Assembly: GCA_901472505.1 (NCBI GenBank)
Contig: LR590468.1
Location: 3,633,501 to 3,697,500 of the forward strand
Source of the DNA: Proteus vulgaris
GTDB taxonomy: Bacteria; Pseudomonadota; Gammaproteobacteria; Enterobacterales; Enterobacteriaceae
DNA length: 64,000 nucleotides
Reading direction: 5' to 3'
In this document: positions 8,662 through 17,086 of the stretch, one piece after another
Layout of the letters: each line of letters opens with the position of its first letter
Numbering within the stretch: the first letter of the stretch is position 1
Made by a program: the position numbers and the translations under genes
Notes under the pieces: model-generated
Seen by the model: the letters and a program-made list of their open reading frames with translations, nothing else
What the model was told of the DNA's origin: nothing
Database searches by the model: none

Positions 8662-8691
8662 ATTCTATCAAGATAGATTTCTTATATGCAA
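8662..8691 (-). promoter_or_regulatory. Candidate sigma-70 promoter of the leader/ABC-F transcript
   Basis: On the minus strand TTGCAT (8691-8686) is followed after 18 bases by TAGAAT (8667-8662). Transcription would start near 8655, about 25 bases before the leader's ribosome site. Confidence 0.4.
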
Positions 8692-9092
8692 TCTAATAAC
8701 AAAGGTAATACGTGTTATTTCGTGTGAAAAACTATAATTTTGAAACTTTTTAAGGCGTTTAAGTTTATTGATCTTATTATCAATTTTTAAATACACAATA
8801 TTTCTATCAATAACGGCACTTTTTTGATTGGTATTCAGTTGGACTATTTCATCTAAAGTCCATTTAAATTGATTGTTTTATATCAGGTATGGTGTTTAGC
8901 TTATGCAAATAGCATTGTTATCGTTATTGAGCAGTTATCGCTTAACAGCATGATGCTTTTACACTCTAAATCATAGAATTTCATCATTTTATCGTAATTT
9001 TTCGCAGATAAGAACTATCAACCTACATTGGGAGTTTTTATCATGATATATTGCTACTTATTCGCTATAGCTGTCCTATAAAAGGTTAGAAA
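8692..9092. other. Divergent intergenic region ABC-F / ddlA
   Basis: No gene seen. AT-rich. It must contain the ddlA promoter; an AAAGG ribosome site lies directly before the ddlA ATG. Confidence 0.4.
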
Positions 9093-10193
9093 ATGAGTAA
9101 ATTAAGAGTCGCTATTATTTTTGGTGGAAAATCCACAGAACATCAAGTTTCATTACAATCAGCAAAAAATATTATTAATGAATTAGATCGAACGAAATTC
9201 GACCTTTGCTTAATCGGTATTAATGAACAAGGCCAGTGGCATGAATATTCAGAAGCTGACTATCTACTCAATAGCGATAATCCTAAAACTATCTCATTAA
9301 GCAAACCATTAAGAGCGGTTGCTATTATTCCAGGTAGTGTAAAAAATCAATTTATTTCTTTAGAAGACGGTCAGGCACTGCCTCAAATTGATGTTGTATT
9401 TCCGATTGTTCATGGCGCTTATGGTGAAGATGGTACATTACAAGGTTTGTTACACATGATTGATATGCCGTATGTCGGCCCTAATATCATGAGCTCTGCC
9501 GCTTGTATGGATAAAGACATTACTAAACGCCTTCTTGATGGTGCTGGATTAGCGGTTGCACCTTTTATTACAATTATGGCGCACCAAATTAATGATATTT
9601 CTTACAATGAAATGGTTCGTCAATTAGGACTTCCTTTATTTATTAAGCCTGCAAATCTAGGTTCTTCTGTAGGAATAAGCAAAGTTAATAATGAAGAAGA
9701 ATTTAATATGGCATTAGCAATGGCGTTTGAATACGACCTTAAAGTGATCGTTGAAAGTGCTATTGTAGGACGTGAAATAGAGTGTGCCGTTTTAGGTAAC
9801 GAAAATCCTGAGGTTAGTCCTTGCGGTGAGATCGTATTAAACGATGCCTTTTATGCCTATAACACAAAATATATTGATGACGATGGTGCAAAAGTCGTAG
9901 TTCCAGCCGTCATGAATGAAGACACTAGTTTACATATTCGCCAAGTAGCATTAAAAGCATACCGTGTTCTTAACTGCTTAGGTATGGCTCGTGTTGATGT
10001 ATTCTTAACACAAGATAACCGCGTTGTGATTAATGAAATAAATACATTACCAGGATTTACCAATATCAGCATGTATCCAAAATTATGGCAAAGCGCAGGT
10101 TTAGGCTATCAGTCATTAATTACTAAACTAATTGAATTGGCACTGGATCATCATAAAAAAACGGCTATTTTGAAAACAAAGTGTGAACTTTAA
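9093..10193 (+). CDS. ddlA: D-alanine--D-alanine ligase A
   Basis: A 366-residue ATP-grasp ligase that makes the D-Ala-D-Ala dipeptide for peptidoglycan precursors in the cytoplasm. Visible motifs are the N-terminal IIFGGKSTEHQVSL, VFPIVHGAYGEDG, the ATP-grasp segment IKPANLGSSVGISK, MARVDVF and the metal-binding INEINTLPGFT near the C-terminus. Length matches the DdlA rather than the shorter DdlB type. Transcribed alone, with an AAAGG ribosome site and its own strong terminator. Confidence 0.95.
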   Translation: MSKLRVAIIFGGKSTEHQVSLQSAKNIINELDRTKFDLCLIGINEQGQWHEYSEADYLLNSDNPKTISLSKPLRAVAIIPGSVKNQFISLEDGQALPQIDVVFPIVHGAYGEDGTLQGLLHMIDMPYVGPNIMSSAACMDKDITKRLLDGAGLAVAPFITIMAHQINDISYNEMVRQLGLPLFIKPANLGSSVGISKVNNEEEFNMALAMAFEYDLKVIVESAIVGREIECAVLGNENPEVSPCGEIVLNDAFYAYNTKYIDDDGAKVVVPAVMNEDTSLHIRQVALKAYRVLNCLGMARVDVFLTQDNRVVINEINTLPGFTNISMYPKLWQSAGLGYQSLITKLIELALDHHKKTAILKTKCEL

Positions 10194-10201
10194 TTAAACT
10201 G

Positions 10202-10237
10202 AAAGCACGCTAAATTAAAATGTTTAGCGTGCTTTTT
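10202..10237 (+). terminator. Terminator of ddlA
   Basis: Stem AAAGCACGCTAAA / TTTAGCGTGCTTT with an 8-base loop and a T5 tail, 8 bases after the ddlA stop codon. Confidence 0.88.
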
Positions 10238-10273
10238 AGCTTTAGTAAATTGATTTTATTAAGTGTATTTTCG

Positions 10274-10553
10274 TGAGCCAGTTACACAAAAAATAACATC
10301 AATAGAACTAACAACATCAATAAATTGACAGATCCACGAAAAAATACCGTCGCTAAACCTAACCCAAAGAATATCGGTAATCATTGAACTGTTCTACCAT
10401 TACAATCCTACCTTGAGAAAGGGAATAAGCGCCTTGTTCGCGCCAATTAATCACACCACCAATAATGCACCGTAAAAACAGATTAATTTGAAACATTTTT
10501 TCATCAGTCGAAATATCCTCAATGAGCAATAGGATTATGAACTTCTTTAACAA
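10274..10553 (-). pseudogene. Possible relic of a small membrane protein, frame-shifted
   Basis: The minus-strand frame from 10553 encodes NWREQGAYSLSQGRIVMVEQ and stops at 10359. Adding one T near 10360 would extend it into a strongly hydrophobic tail (GLGLATVFFRGSVNLLMLL) ending about 10274. I do not recognise the family and there is no clear ribosome site. The region to 10939 is otherwise AT-rich with nothing else to report. Confidence 0.25.
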
Positions 10554-10939
10554 ACATATATATGTATTAATTATCGTAATCGTTCTAATTAATCATTACC
10601 GTATAATTAAAGTAGGATACCATATCTATTTTGCTTAATGTTTCTATAAACAGTATTAATTGTTAAAAAAAAGAAATATTGAGTTATCATTTTTGAAAGT
10701 TTGTATTAAATGAGTATTTTCTACAAAAAAATATCAGTATAATTACTCAAGAACAATATGAAACTTAGTTTTGATTATCTTAAATAGAGTGGTTTTACGT
10801 TATCTTCACGTAATTGTTATATAAGAAACATTGCTAAAATGATAAGGCTTTGACTTTATTTTTATCTTTTAGATTAAAAAATTAAAGGAACAGCATAAAT
10901 ATCTTTATCTATGTTTTTAATCAAAAAATGGACGATGTG
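10554..10939. other. AT-rich spacer upstream of the LprI-like gene
   Basis: No gene seen. Long A and T tracts; presumably carries the promoter of the following gene. Confidence 0.35.
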
Positions 10940-11317
10940 ATGAAAAAACTTATCCTATTAAGTGCAATATCTGGTGGTATACTATTTTGGTCTATTCATT
11001 TACAAGCTGATAACATTGATTGCCGAAATGCAGCAACACAAACTGAAATAAATCAATGTGTCTATCGAGATTTTCAACAAAAAGATGAAGAGCTTAATCG
11101 TATTTATCAACAATATTACACTAAGTTAGATGGAACTCGAAAAGAACAATTAAAACAAGCTCAGCTAGTATGGGTAAATTTTAGAGATCTCTCTTGCCAG
11201 TATGAAGCTGATTATTATCAAGGTGGTAGTTTAGCACCAATGGTATATAGCAGTTGTCTAAAAGATAAAACAAAAGAAAGAATTAGTGATCTTAAAAACT
11301 ACATTGCTTTATATTAA
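10940..11317 (+). CDS. Secreted LprI/DUF1311-family protein
   Basis: About 125 residues from the ATG at 10940, chosen because GGAC sits 8-9 bases upstream and the product then starts MKKLILLSAISGGIL, a clean Sec signal peptide; an in-frame ATG at 10928 only adds four residues. The mature part has the family pattern of paired Cys around an EINQCVYRDFQQKDEELN core and a WVNFRDLSCQYEA motif, as in DUF1311/lysozyme-inhibitor LprI-like periplasmic proteins. Actual lysozyme inhibition cannot be inferred. Monocistronic. Confidence 0.75.
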   Translation: MKKLILLSAISGGILFWSIHLQADNIDCRNAATQTEINQCVYRDFQQKDEELNRIYQQYYTKLDGTRKEQLKQAQLVWVNFRDLSCQYEADYYQGGSLAPMVYSSCLKDKTKERISDLKNYIALY

Positions 11318-11521
11318 ATAAAATATTAAGTCATTCAAAGAATAAAAAATCAAAAAGGACTCTTTTTATAAAAGTCAAATGAGTCCAATGAGTATGTAAA
11401 TATTTTATGAGTGATATGAATGTAAATTTTGTATTATTTTGAAACATAAAATGCCTTGACTAATCATTGTCACAAAGTAGTCTGATGCCCAAGTAATAAG
11501 TCAAAAAAAGAAGCGAATACA

Positions 11522-12055
11522 ATGAATAATATATTTAAACTTGGGCTAGGATTACTTTTTGCATCATTACCTTTTACTTCAATATCAGCTGATATTAAAC
11601 TGGAATATGGAATAAATCTTATCGATTTTAATGGTGACGGTATTCCCGATGTTGTGGTTAAATCTCAACGATCACTAAATGACTCTCCGTCTATTGATAT
11701 GGTAACCGTTTATATCAAAGGTAGTGATCAAAAGGTGTATATTGTCCCATCCATATATGCAAATGCCTTAAGCCTTTATAACAATAAGATTACAGGCACC
11801 GATATCACTATCTCTGATTTTAAGTTCATTGAAAAAAAGGATAAGGTTGTGTTATTAAGTGCAGAAAAAGTAGGAAATAATTTACAAAAGCCTACACCTA
11901 TTCGTTTTTCTAGCTATGAAATATCAGAAAAGAAAAAAAAGGATGAAATTCAGTTCAAATGGCAATTTAATCGTTATTGTGTCACTGAATTATCTTATCT
12001 TAGCGTTGAAGATGCATATTCTGATACTTGCATAAATAGAATAATTAATGAATAA
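11522..12055 (+). CDS. Secreted protein, possibly CarG/CpmJ-like
   Basis: A 177-residue precursor with a signal peptide ending ...SISA (about residue 23). The mature N-terminus carries DFNGDGIPDVVVK, a calcium-loop-like D-x-N-x-D-G-x-x-D motif typical of FG-GAP-like repeats and also seen in the CarG/CpmJ family of carbapenem self-resistance proteins, as far as I recall that family. Two Cys near the end could form a disulfide. No carbapenem genes are nearby, so function is unknown; the family call is tentative. It stands alone. Confidence 0.55.
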   Translation: MNNIFKLGLGLLFASLPFTSISADIKLEYGINLIDFNGDGIPDVVVKSQRSLNDSPSIDMVTVYIKGSDQKVYIVPSIYANALSLYNNKITGTDITISDFKFIEKKDKVVLLSAEKVGNNLQKPTPIRFSSYEISEKKKKDEIQFKWQFNRYCVTELSYLSVEDAYSDTCINRIINE

Positions 12056-12273
12056 ATCTACAGATCATTAACAAATACATCATATTATGATGATTTTATT
12101 TTTTGTTTTATAAAACAATGAATTGTAAAAATATAAAGAAGATTCCTTTCTTTATATGCATTGAGTACTTGTATCATTTCTTGTTCCTTGTTATTAATCT
12201 ATTGTTAGGATATTTCTTAATTAAAATGATATTAATCGTGCTGTTCTTATCGGGGGCTGTTTAAGAGGGAGAT

Positions 12274-13074
12274 ATGAAGGAAATTATTACAGGTTTACTT
12301 CTAGCCTCAATATCACTATTTACTGTATCTTGCTCTCAAGAAGATACACATAAAGTAAAGGTGGCAATTAATACAGGGCCTGATCAAGTGATTTGGGATG
12401 AAGTGATTCGTTTAGCAAAATTAACAGAAGGGCTAGACGTTGAAGTTGTCGCGTTTAATGATTATGAGCTTCCTAATAAGGCATTAAACAGCAAAGAAGT
12501 TGATGCGAATGCGTTTCAATCCATTCCTTACCTTCAAGCACAAATGAAAGAATATAATTATAAATTTCATATCGCGAGTAAAACATATATTTTTCCTTTA
12601 GCTGCATATTCTAAAAAAATTAGCGATATAAATGAATTAAGCTCAGGATCGCTTGTTGCGATTTCAAATGAAGTTAGTATGAAAGGGCGAGCGCTTTTAT
12701 TACTAGCAGAAAACCATCTTATTACCCTCAATGAAAATGTTGGCTTTACCCCAACACTTGATGACATTATCTATAACCCCAAAGAAATTAAGTTCATTGA
12801 AGTTGATACACCCAAGCTCACTGAAGCATTAAATGATCCAATGGTGACAATGGCAATTATTAATAATAATTTTTCGTCTCAAATTGGGTTAATTGCAACT
12901 CGTGATGGATTAATTTTAGAAAATAAAAACTCGCCTTATGCTAATGTTATCGTAACCCGCGAAGATAACAAAAATGATGAAAATATAAAGAAGCTGATTT
13001 CAGTGCTTCACTCACGACAAATCGAGTTGAAGTTTAAAGAAATGTATAAAGGTGATGCAGTAAGAGCATGGTAA
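12274..13074 (+). CDS. MetQ/NlpA-family substrate-binding lipoprotein
   Basis: A 266-residue precursor. The signal peptide ends in FTVSC, a lipobox with an unusual Thr at -3, so Cys20 is the likely lipidated residue. The body follows the MetQ/NlpA fold: VKVAINTGPDQVIWDEV at the start, VDANAFQSIPYLQ, and VTMAIINNNFSSQIGL in place of the usual ANNTYA segment. MetQ delivers methionine to the MetNI ABC importer, but no metN or metI lies nearby, so this is an orphan copy like NlpA and its ligand is uncertain. Excellent GAGGGAG ribosome site. A methionine-metabolism-type PLP enzyme gene follows on the same strand after a terminator. Confidence 0.85.
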   Translation: MKEIITGLLLASISLFTVSCSQEDTHKVKVAINTGPDQVIWDEVIRLAKLTEGLDVEVVAFNDYELPNKALNSKEVDANAFQSIPYLQAQMKEYNYKFHIASKTYIFPLAAYSKKISDINELSSGSLVAISNEVSMKGRALLLLAENHLITLNENVGFTPTLDDIIYNPKEIKFIEVDTPKLTEALNDPMVTMAIINNNFSSQIGLIATRDGLILENKNSPYANVIVTREDNKNDENIKKLISVLHSRQIELKFKEMYKGDAVRAW

Positions 13075-13080
13075 TGACTT

Positions 13081-13130
13081 AACTAAAAGATAGAGAGAAT
13101 CCTTTTTATCTTTTAGTTCCTATTTTTTTC
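13081..13130 (+). terminator. Terminator of the MetQ-like gene
   Basis: Perfect 12-bp stem AACTAAAAGATA / TATCTTTTAGTT with a 14-base loop, followed by CCTATTTTTTTC. Confidence 0.8.
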
Positions 13131-13350
13131 TATCTATCTCTTCTTTTTACCTACAATAATTTGCTCTTATTTGGACTTTTTTGTCTAAATATTACTCAAT
13201 TCTACTCGTTTCATTATTAACTCTTTTTTTTATTCCTAATTTCGCTATTTTTATATAACTGCGAGTTTTTATACTTTATAAAACATTCTAACAACATGAA
13301 TTTTTTTCAGTATGATAACTCATCCTCCATTACACAGAAGAAATAAAAAA

Positions 13351-14633
13351 ATGGCTGACGCTCAACTAAAAAAACAATATATCGGTGAACACAAACTTTC
13401 GCCTGAAACACTGATGATGAGTTATGGGTATGATCCATTACTTTCTGAAGGTTCAGTAAAACCTCCCATATTTTTAACATCCACTTTTATTTTTAAGAGT
13501 GCCGAAGAAGGCAAAGCTTTCTTTGATACCGTTAGTGGAAGAAAGCCTTTACCTGAAGGTGAAAAAGCAGGTTTAGTGTATTCTCGTTTTAATCAGCCTA
13601 ATAGCGAAATTGTTGAAGATAGACTCGCTGTTTATGAAAATACACAATCTTGTGTATTATTCTCTTCAGGCATGTCAGCAATCACTACAACATTGATGGC
13701 CTTAACTCAGCCTGGCGATGTCATTTTACATTCTCAGCCTCTTTATGGTGGAACAGAGACATTAATTGCAAAAACGCTCGCTAAATTTGGTATTCAAGCT
13801 ACGCCATTTACCGACGGCTTAAATCTTTCGTTGATCCAAGGACAAGCCGATAATGCTAGTCAAAAAGGACGAGTTGCTGTTATTTTTGCAGAAACGCCTG
13901 CTAACCCAACTAATTCATTGGTTGATATTAGCGCATTAAAAATTGTTGCCGAGACACTAGAAAAGAAACAGGGCTATCGTCCCATTATTGTTTGTGACAA
14001 CACCTTATTAGGCCCTATTTATCAACACCCAATTGAGCAAGGAGCTGATATTTCCGTTTACTCTTTGACTAAATATGTGGGGGGCATTCGGACTTAGTTG
14101 CCGGTGCTGCAATGGGCTCTCGTGAACTGATTAATCAAATCCGATTACTACGAGGTGCAATAGGAACACAACTTGATCCTCATTCTTGTTGGATGCTTGG
14201 ACGCTCTTTAGAAACACTACAAATTAGAATGGAGAAAGCGAACCAGAACGCTTTATTAGTTGCAGAGTTTCTGCGTGATCATGAAAAAGTACAAGCTATT
14301 CACTATTTGCCTTTCGCAGATACAAATTCTCTTGAAGGTCAAGTGTTTGCAAAACAATGTACAGGCGCGGGTTCAACATTTTCATTTGATATTGTAGGTG
14401 GAGAGAGTGAAGCTTTCCGTTTTCTTAATGCGATGAAAATTTTTAAACTTGCAGTTAGTCTGGGAGGAACAGAATCTTTAGCCTGTCATCCTGGCTCAAC
14501 AACTCATTCTGGCGTACCGATAGCATTACGGCATAATATTGGTATTCAAAACACTACAATTCGTTTATCTATTGGTATAGAAAATCCGCAAGATTTAATT
14601 ACTGATTTATCTCAAGCATTAGCGAGTGTTTAA
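13351..14633 (+). pseudogene. Cystathionine gamma-synthase/methionine gamma-lyase-family PLP enzyme, frameshifted
   Basis: Two adjacent frames (13351-14097 and about 14085-14633) together give a complete enzyme of about 427 residues. Family motifs include VYSRFNQPN, the SSGMSAI loop, [15 protein letters not shown] and the PLP-Lys motif SLTKYVGG. The break lies directly after that lysine in a G6 run (14079-14084). With one more G the reading is [17 protein letters not shown] without a stop. Such enzymes cleave or form C-S bonds of cystathionine, O-acylhomoserine or methionine; the substrate cannot be fixed. As written, the protein is cut at residue 248. Homopolymer error, slippage or true loss are all possible. 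Start at 13351 chosen by homology (MADAQLKKQ). Confidence 0.8.
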
Positions 14634-14660
14634 TTAGACAATTTAATCCGTTTATATTGA

Positions 14661-14698
14661 AAAAACACCAGATAACAACCGAGTACCTGGTGTTTTTA
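14661..14698 (+). terminator. Terminator of the PLP-enzyme gene
   Basis: Stem AAAACACCAG / CTGGTGTTTTT with a T-rich tail, about 30 bases after the stop codon. Confidence 0.8.
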
Positions 14699-14834
14699 TT
14701 TTCATTTCCTCTGTTTTTGGATCTTAATCTATTCATCTTTAGTTAAACGACAAATATTCTCTACTTCAACTTCATCTAAAATAAAACAGATGATATTGTA
14801 TTTATTGTTCTATTTATATCTCCCTACAAACTAT

Positions 14835-14863
14835 GAAAAAAAGACACCTTCTAGGTGTCTTTT
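14835..14863 (-). terminator. Terminator of ydeE
   Basis: On the minus strand the stem AAAGACACCT / AGGTGTCTTT (3-base loop) is followed by a T run, 22 bases after the ydeE stop codon. Confidence 0.8.
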
Positions 14864-14884
14864 AGTCTGTGGGTTTTACGGAAA

Positions 14885-16072
14885 TTAGAGTGCAATGACT
14901 CTTTTTTTACTGACATTCATTCCTTGTATCATGCAATACCAAGCTAATGCAGAAACGGCCATTAAAATCGCAAACAAAGAAATAGGAGGGAATGAGGTCA
15001 GAATAAAACCACTGGCTAATGGATTAAGAGCAGCGCCTAACCAACCTAATGACTGAGCAGAAAAATAGCTTGCTTTCATTCCTAACGGTGCAATGTTATC
15101 AATCATCATATACTCACCAGGTGCATAAATTAATTCACCTAAGGTAAATACAGCGATAGCTAATGCCCAAAAGATTAAATTGTTACCCGCAAACATAAAA
15201 CCGAGTAAGCCCATCATAAAAAATAGCGTACCAAGCGTCATTAATTTACGTAGTCTTTCGGCTGTAACATGCTTACCTACAATATATTGTAAAGAAACGA
15301 CAATAGCTGCGTTTACAGGTAATACAACTGCAATAACGGACTCTGCCAATTTCGCATCGTAGACGACTAAGATATATTGCGAGATACATGATGCAAAAGA
15401 ACCAAATGTTAATGTACCGAAAAAAGTTGAGAGCACAAACCAACTCAATGCTCTATCTTTCAGCATTATTTTCGGGTCCCATTTCACACTATTTTCTTCA
15501 GCAGTATTTATTGCTTTAGAACGCTGAACGAATAACTGGATCATAAAAAGTGGAACGCTGGCAGAAATGGTAGCAAGCCAGAAGGGTAATTGTGTTCCAT
15601 ACATTAATAATAACGTGCCAATAGGTGGGCCGACCGTCCACCCCATATTGATAAAGGTATAGTTTAGAGAGAATATTTTAGGTTTCGCTGAAACCGATAA
15701 AGTTTCAGAAAAATAGGCTTTTAACACGGTTGAAAACACTAAATAGGAGCAGTTAATCACCGAGAAAAAGATAACCACTAAAACCGTACTATGAACCATA
15801 GGTATTGCAGCAAAGCCAAAGATAAACGTTATAATAGATAGCAACATATAACGTTTTTTCTCAAATTTATCCGCAAGCATCCCAAAGCCAAGGCTGAAAA
15901 AAATACCCGTTGTTAATGCAATCGACATGGCAATACCAATATCATCAACAGGTAATTGATATTCTCGTGATAAATAGATCGCCATAAACGGTAATGTTGC
16001 ACCTCTGCCTATAGTAAGAAGAAGTGATGAAAATAGCAGTGCGGTTGTGGATCGTGTTTTTTGTGAGAACAT
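14885..16072 (-). CDS. ydeE: MFS efflux transporter YdeE
   Basis: A 395-residue inner-membrane MFS protein with twelve predicted helices. It tracks E. coli YdeE almost end to end: LLFSSLLLTIGRGATLPFM, the MFS motif-A loop GMLADKFEKKRYMLL, SYFSAQSLGWLGAALNPLASG and APGEYMMID. YdeE has been linked to dipeptide export and resistance to some compounds in E. coli. Single gene; the 300-base upstream spacer holds its promoter. Confidence 0.88.
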   Translation of the reverse strand: MFSQKTRSTTALLFSSLLLTIGRGATLPFMAIYLSREYQLPVDDIGIAMSIALTTGIFFSLGFGMLADKFEKKRYMLLSIITFIFGFAAIPMVHSTVLVVIFFSVINCSYLVFSTVLKAYFSETLSVSAKPKIFSLNYTFINMGWTVGPPIGTLLLMYGTQLPFWLATISASVPLFMIQLFVQRSKAINTAEENSVKWDPKIMLKDRALSWFVLSTFFGTLTFGSFASCISQYILVVYDAKLAESVIAVVLPVNAAIVVSLQYIVGKHVTAERLRKLMTLGTLFFMMGLLGFMFAGNNLIFWALAIAVFTLGELIYAPGEYMMIDNIAPLGMKASYFSAQSLGWLGAALNPLASGFILTSFPPISLFAILMAVSALAWYCMIQGMNVSKKRVIAL

Positions 16073-16374
16073 ATTATCTTTATTCTAATTATTTGTATTT
16101 TTCTGGATACGTTATAACTTGTGTGATTCTTTACGGGTGAAAAAAGAATAAATTCGTACTGTATATTAATACATGACTTAGTAATTACTGTATAGATTAA
16201 AATTAGAGAAAAAGCTCTTTTTATCTTGTCTTTTTTCTTGCTGACCTTGTAGTAAGATTTAATTATCCCATTTTTGATAATAGTGTTTATCAAATTCCTC
16301 TCTATCACCATATTGTTATTTTTTCTAAACTGAACCTATTATTGTTTTATTTACTGCATTAAATCGAGGTCGTT
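16073..16374. other. Divergent spacer ydeE / accA relic
   Basis: No gene supported. AT-rich promoter-type sequence; a formal minus-strand frame overlapping the ydeE start has no coding character. Confidence 0.35.
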
Positions 16375-16831
16375 ATGTCTGTTATTCATCTTGAATTTGA
16401 AAAACCTATTGTTGAATTAGACGAAAAAATAGATGTATTGCTTACTTTTAAGCAATCTCAAGATGAACCCACAGGTATTAATTTAGATGAAGAGATCGTT
16501 CGTTTAAGGCAAAAAAGTCTTTCGCTGACAAAATCTATTTTTACTGGTTTAGGGGCTTGGGAAATTGTGTAACTTGCTCGTCATCCCATACGCCCATATA
16601 CCCTTGACTATATTAAAGCGATTTTTACTGACTTTCAGGAGTTAGCAGGTGATAGAGCTTACGCCGATGATAAAGCGATTGTTGGGGTTTGGCGCGATTA
16701 AATGAAATGCCAGTCATGGTGATTGGCATGGTATGCATGTCGTTGTTGATAATTTAGCTCATAGTGAAGAATATACCGCAAAAACACTGGGCAATATGCT
16801 ATATCAACAATTTACCCAGTTACTAAACTAA
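16375..16831 (+). pseudogene. accA: Decayed second copy of accA (acetyl-CoA carboxyltransferase alpha)
   Basis: The start reads as AccA: EFEKPIVELDEKID, then INLDEEIVRLRQKSLSLTK and IFTGLGAWEIV. At 16570 a TAA replaces the Gln codon expected before [14 protein letters not shown]. The frame then continues to [14 protein letters not shown], shifts near 16685, and after a deletion of about 170 residues resumes with an AccA-like C-terminal tail (about DNLAHSEEYTAKTLGNML) ending at 16831. A nonsense codon, a frameshift and a large deletion together make it a true pseudogene. The essential accA must lie elsewhere, so this was a duplicate or an acquired paralogue. Confidence 0.8.
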
Positions 16832-16883
16832 ATCTCACATTGTGACAACGTCACATTAAAGGTCTGCTTTTATAGAAAAGAGT

Positions 16884-16905
16884 GATCATAATATCATGAT
16901 CACCC
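16884..16905. repeat. Inverted repeat after the accA relic
   Basis: 8-bp arms GTGATCAT / ATGATCAC with a 6-base loop and no T tract. Perhaps the decayed terminator of the old gene. Confidence 0.4.
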
Positions 16906-17086
16906 TTGCTAATTTATATTAAAGGTATTTTGTTATTTAACCGCTTTTTTGTGTATCTTGATAGAAAAACACAGATAGGTTTTCAACGCATTAATTATAA
17001 AAACAGTAAAAACCAGGCGTAATTAATAACGATCAAAACCTAAAAATATCAGCAAAAATAAATACCAATATCTTAGGCTTTTCAAA

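Noticed and set aside
12103..12118. Perfect palindrome TTGTTTTATAAAACAA
   Set aside because: AT-only palindromes are common in this composition; no T tail and no known operator match, so no function is claimed.
14112..14633. Separate small PLP-enzyme gene
   Set aside because: It is the C-terminal half of the frameshifted enzyme starting at 13351, lacking its own start signals and N-terminal domain.
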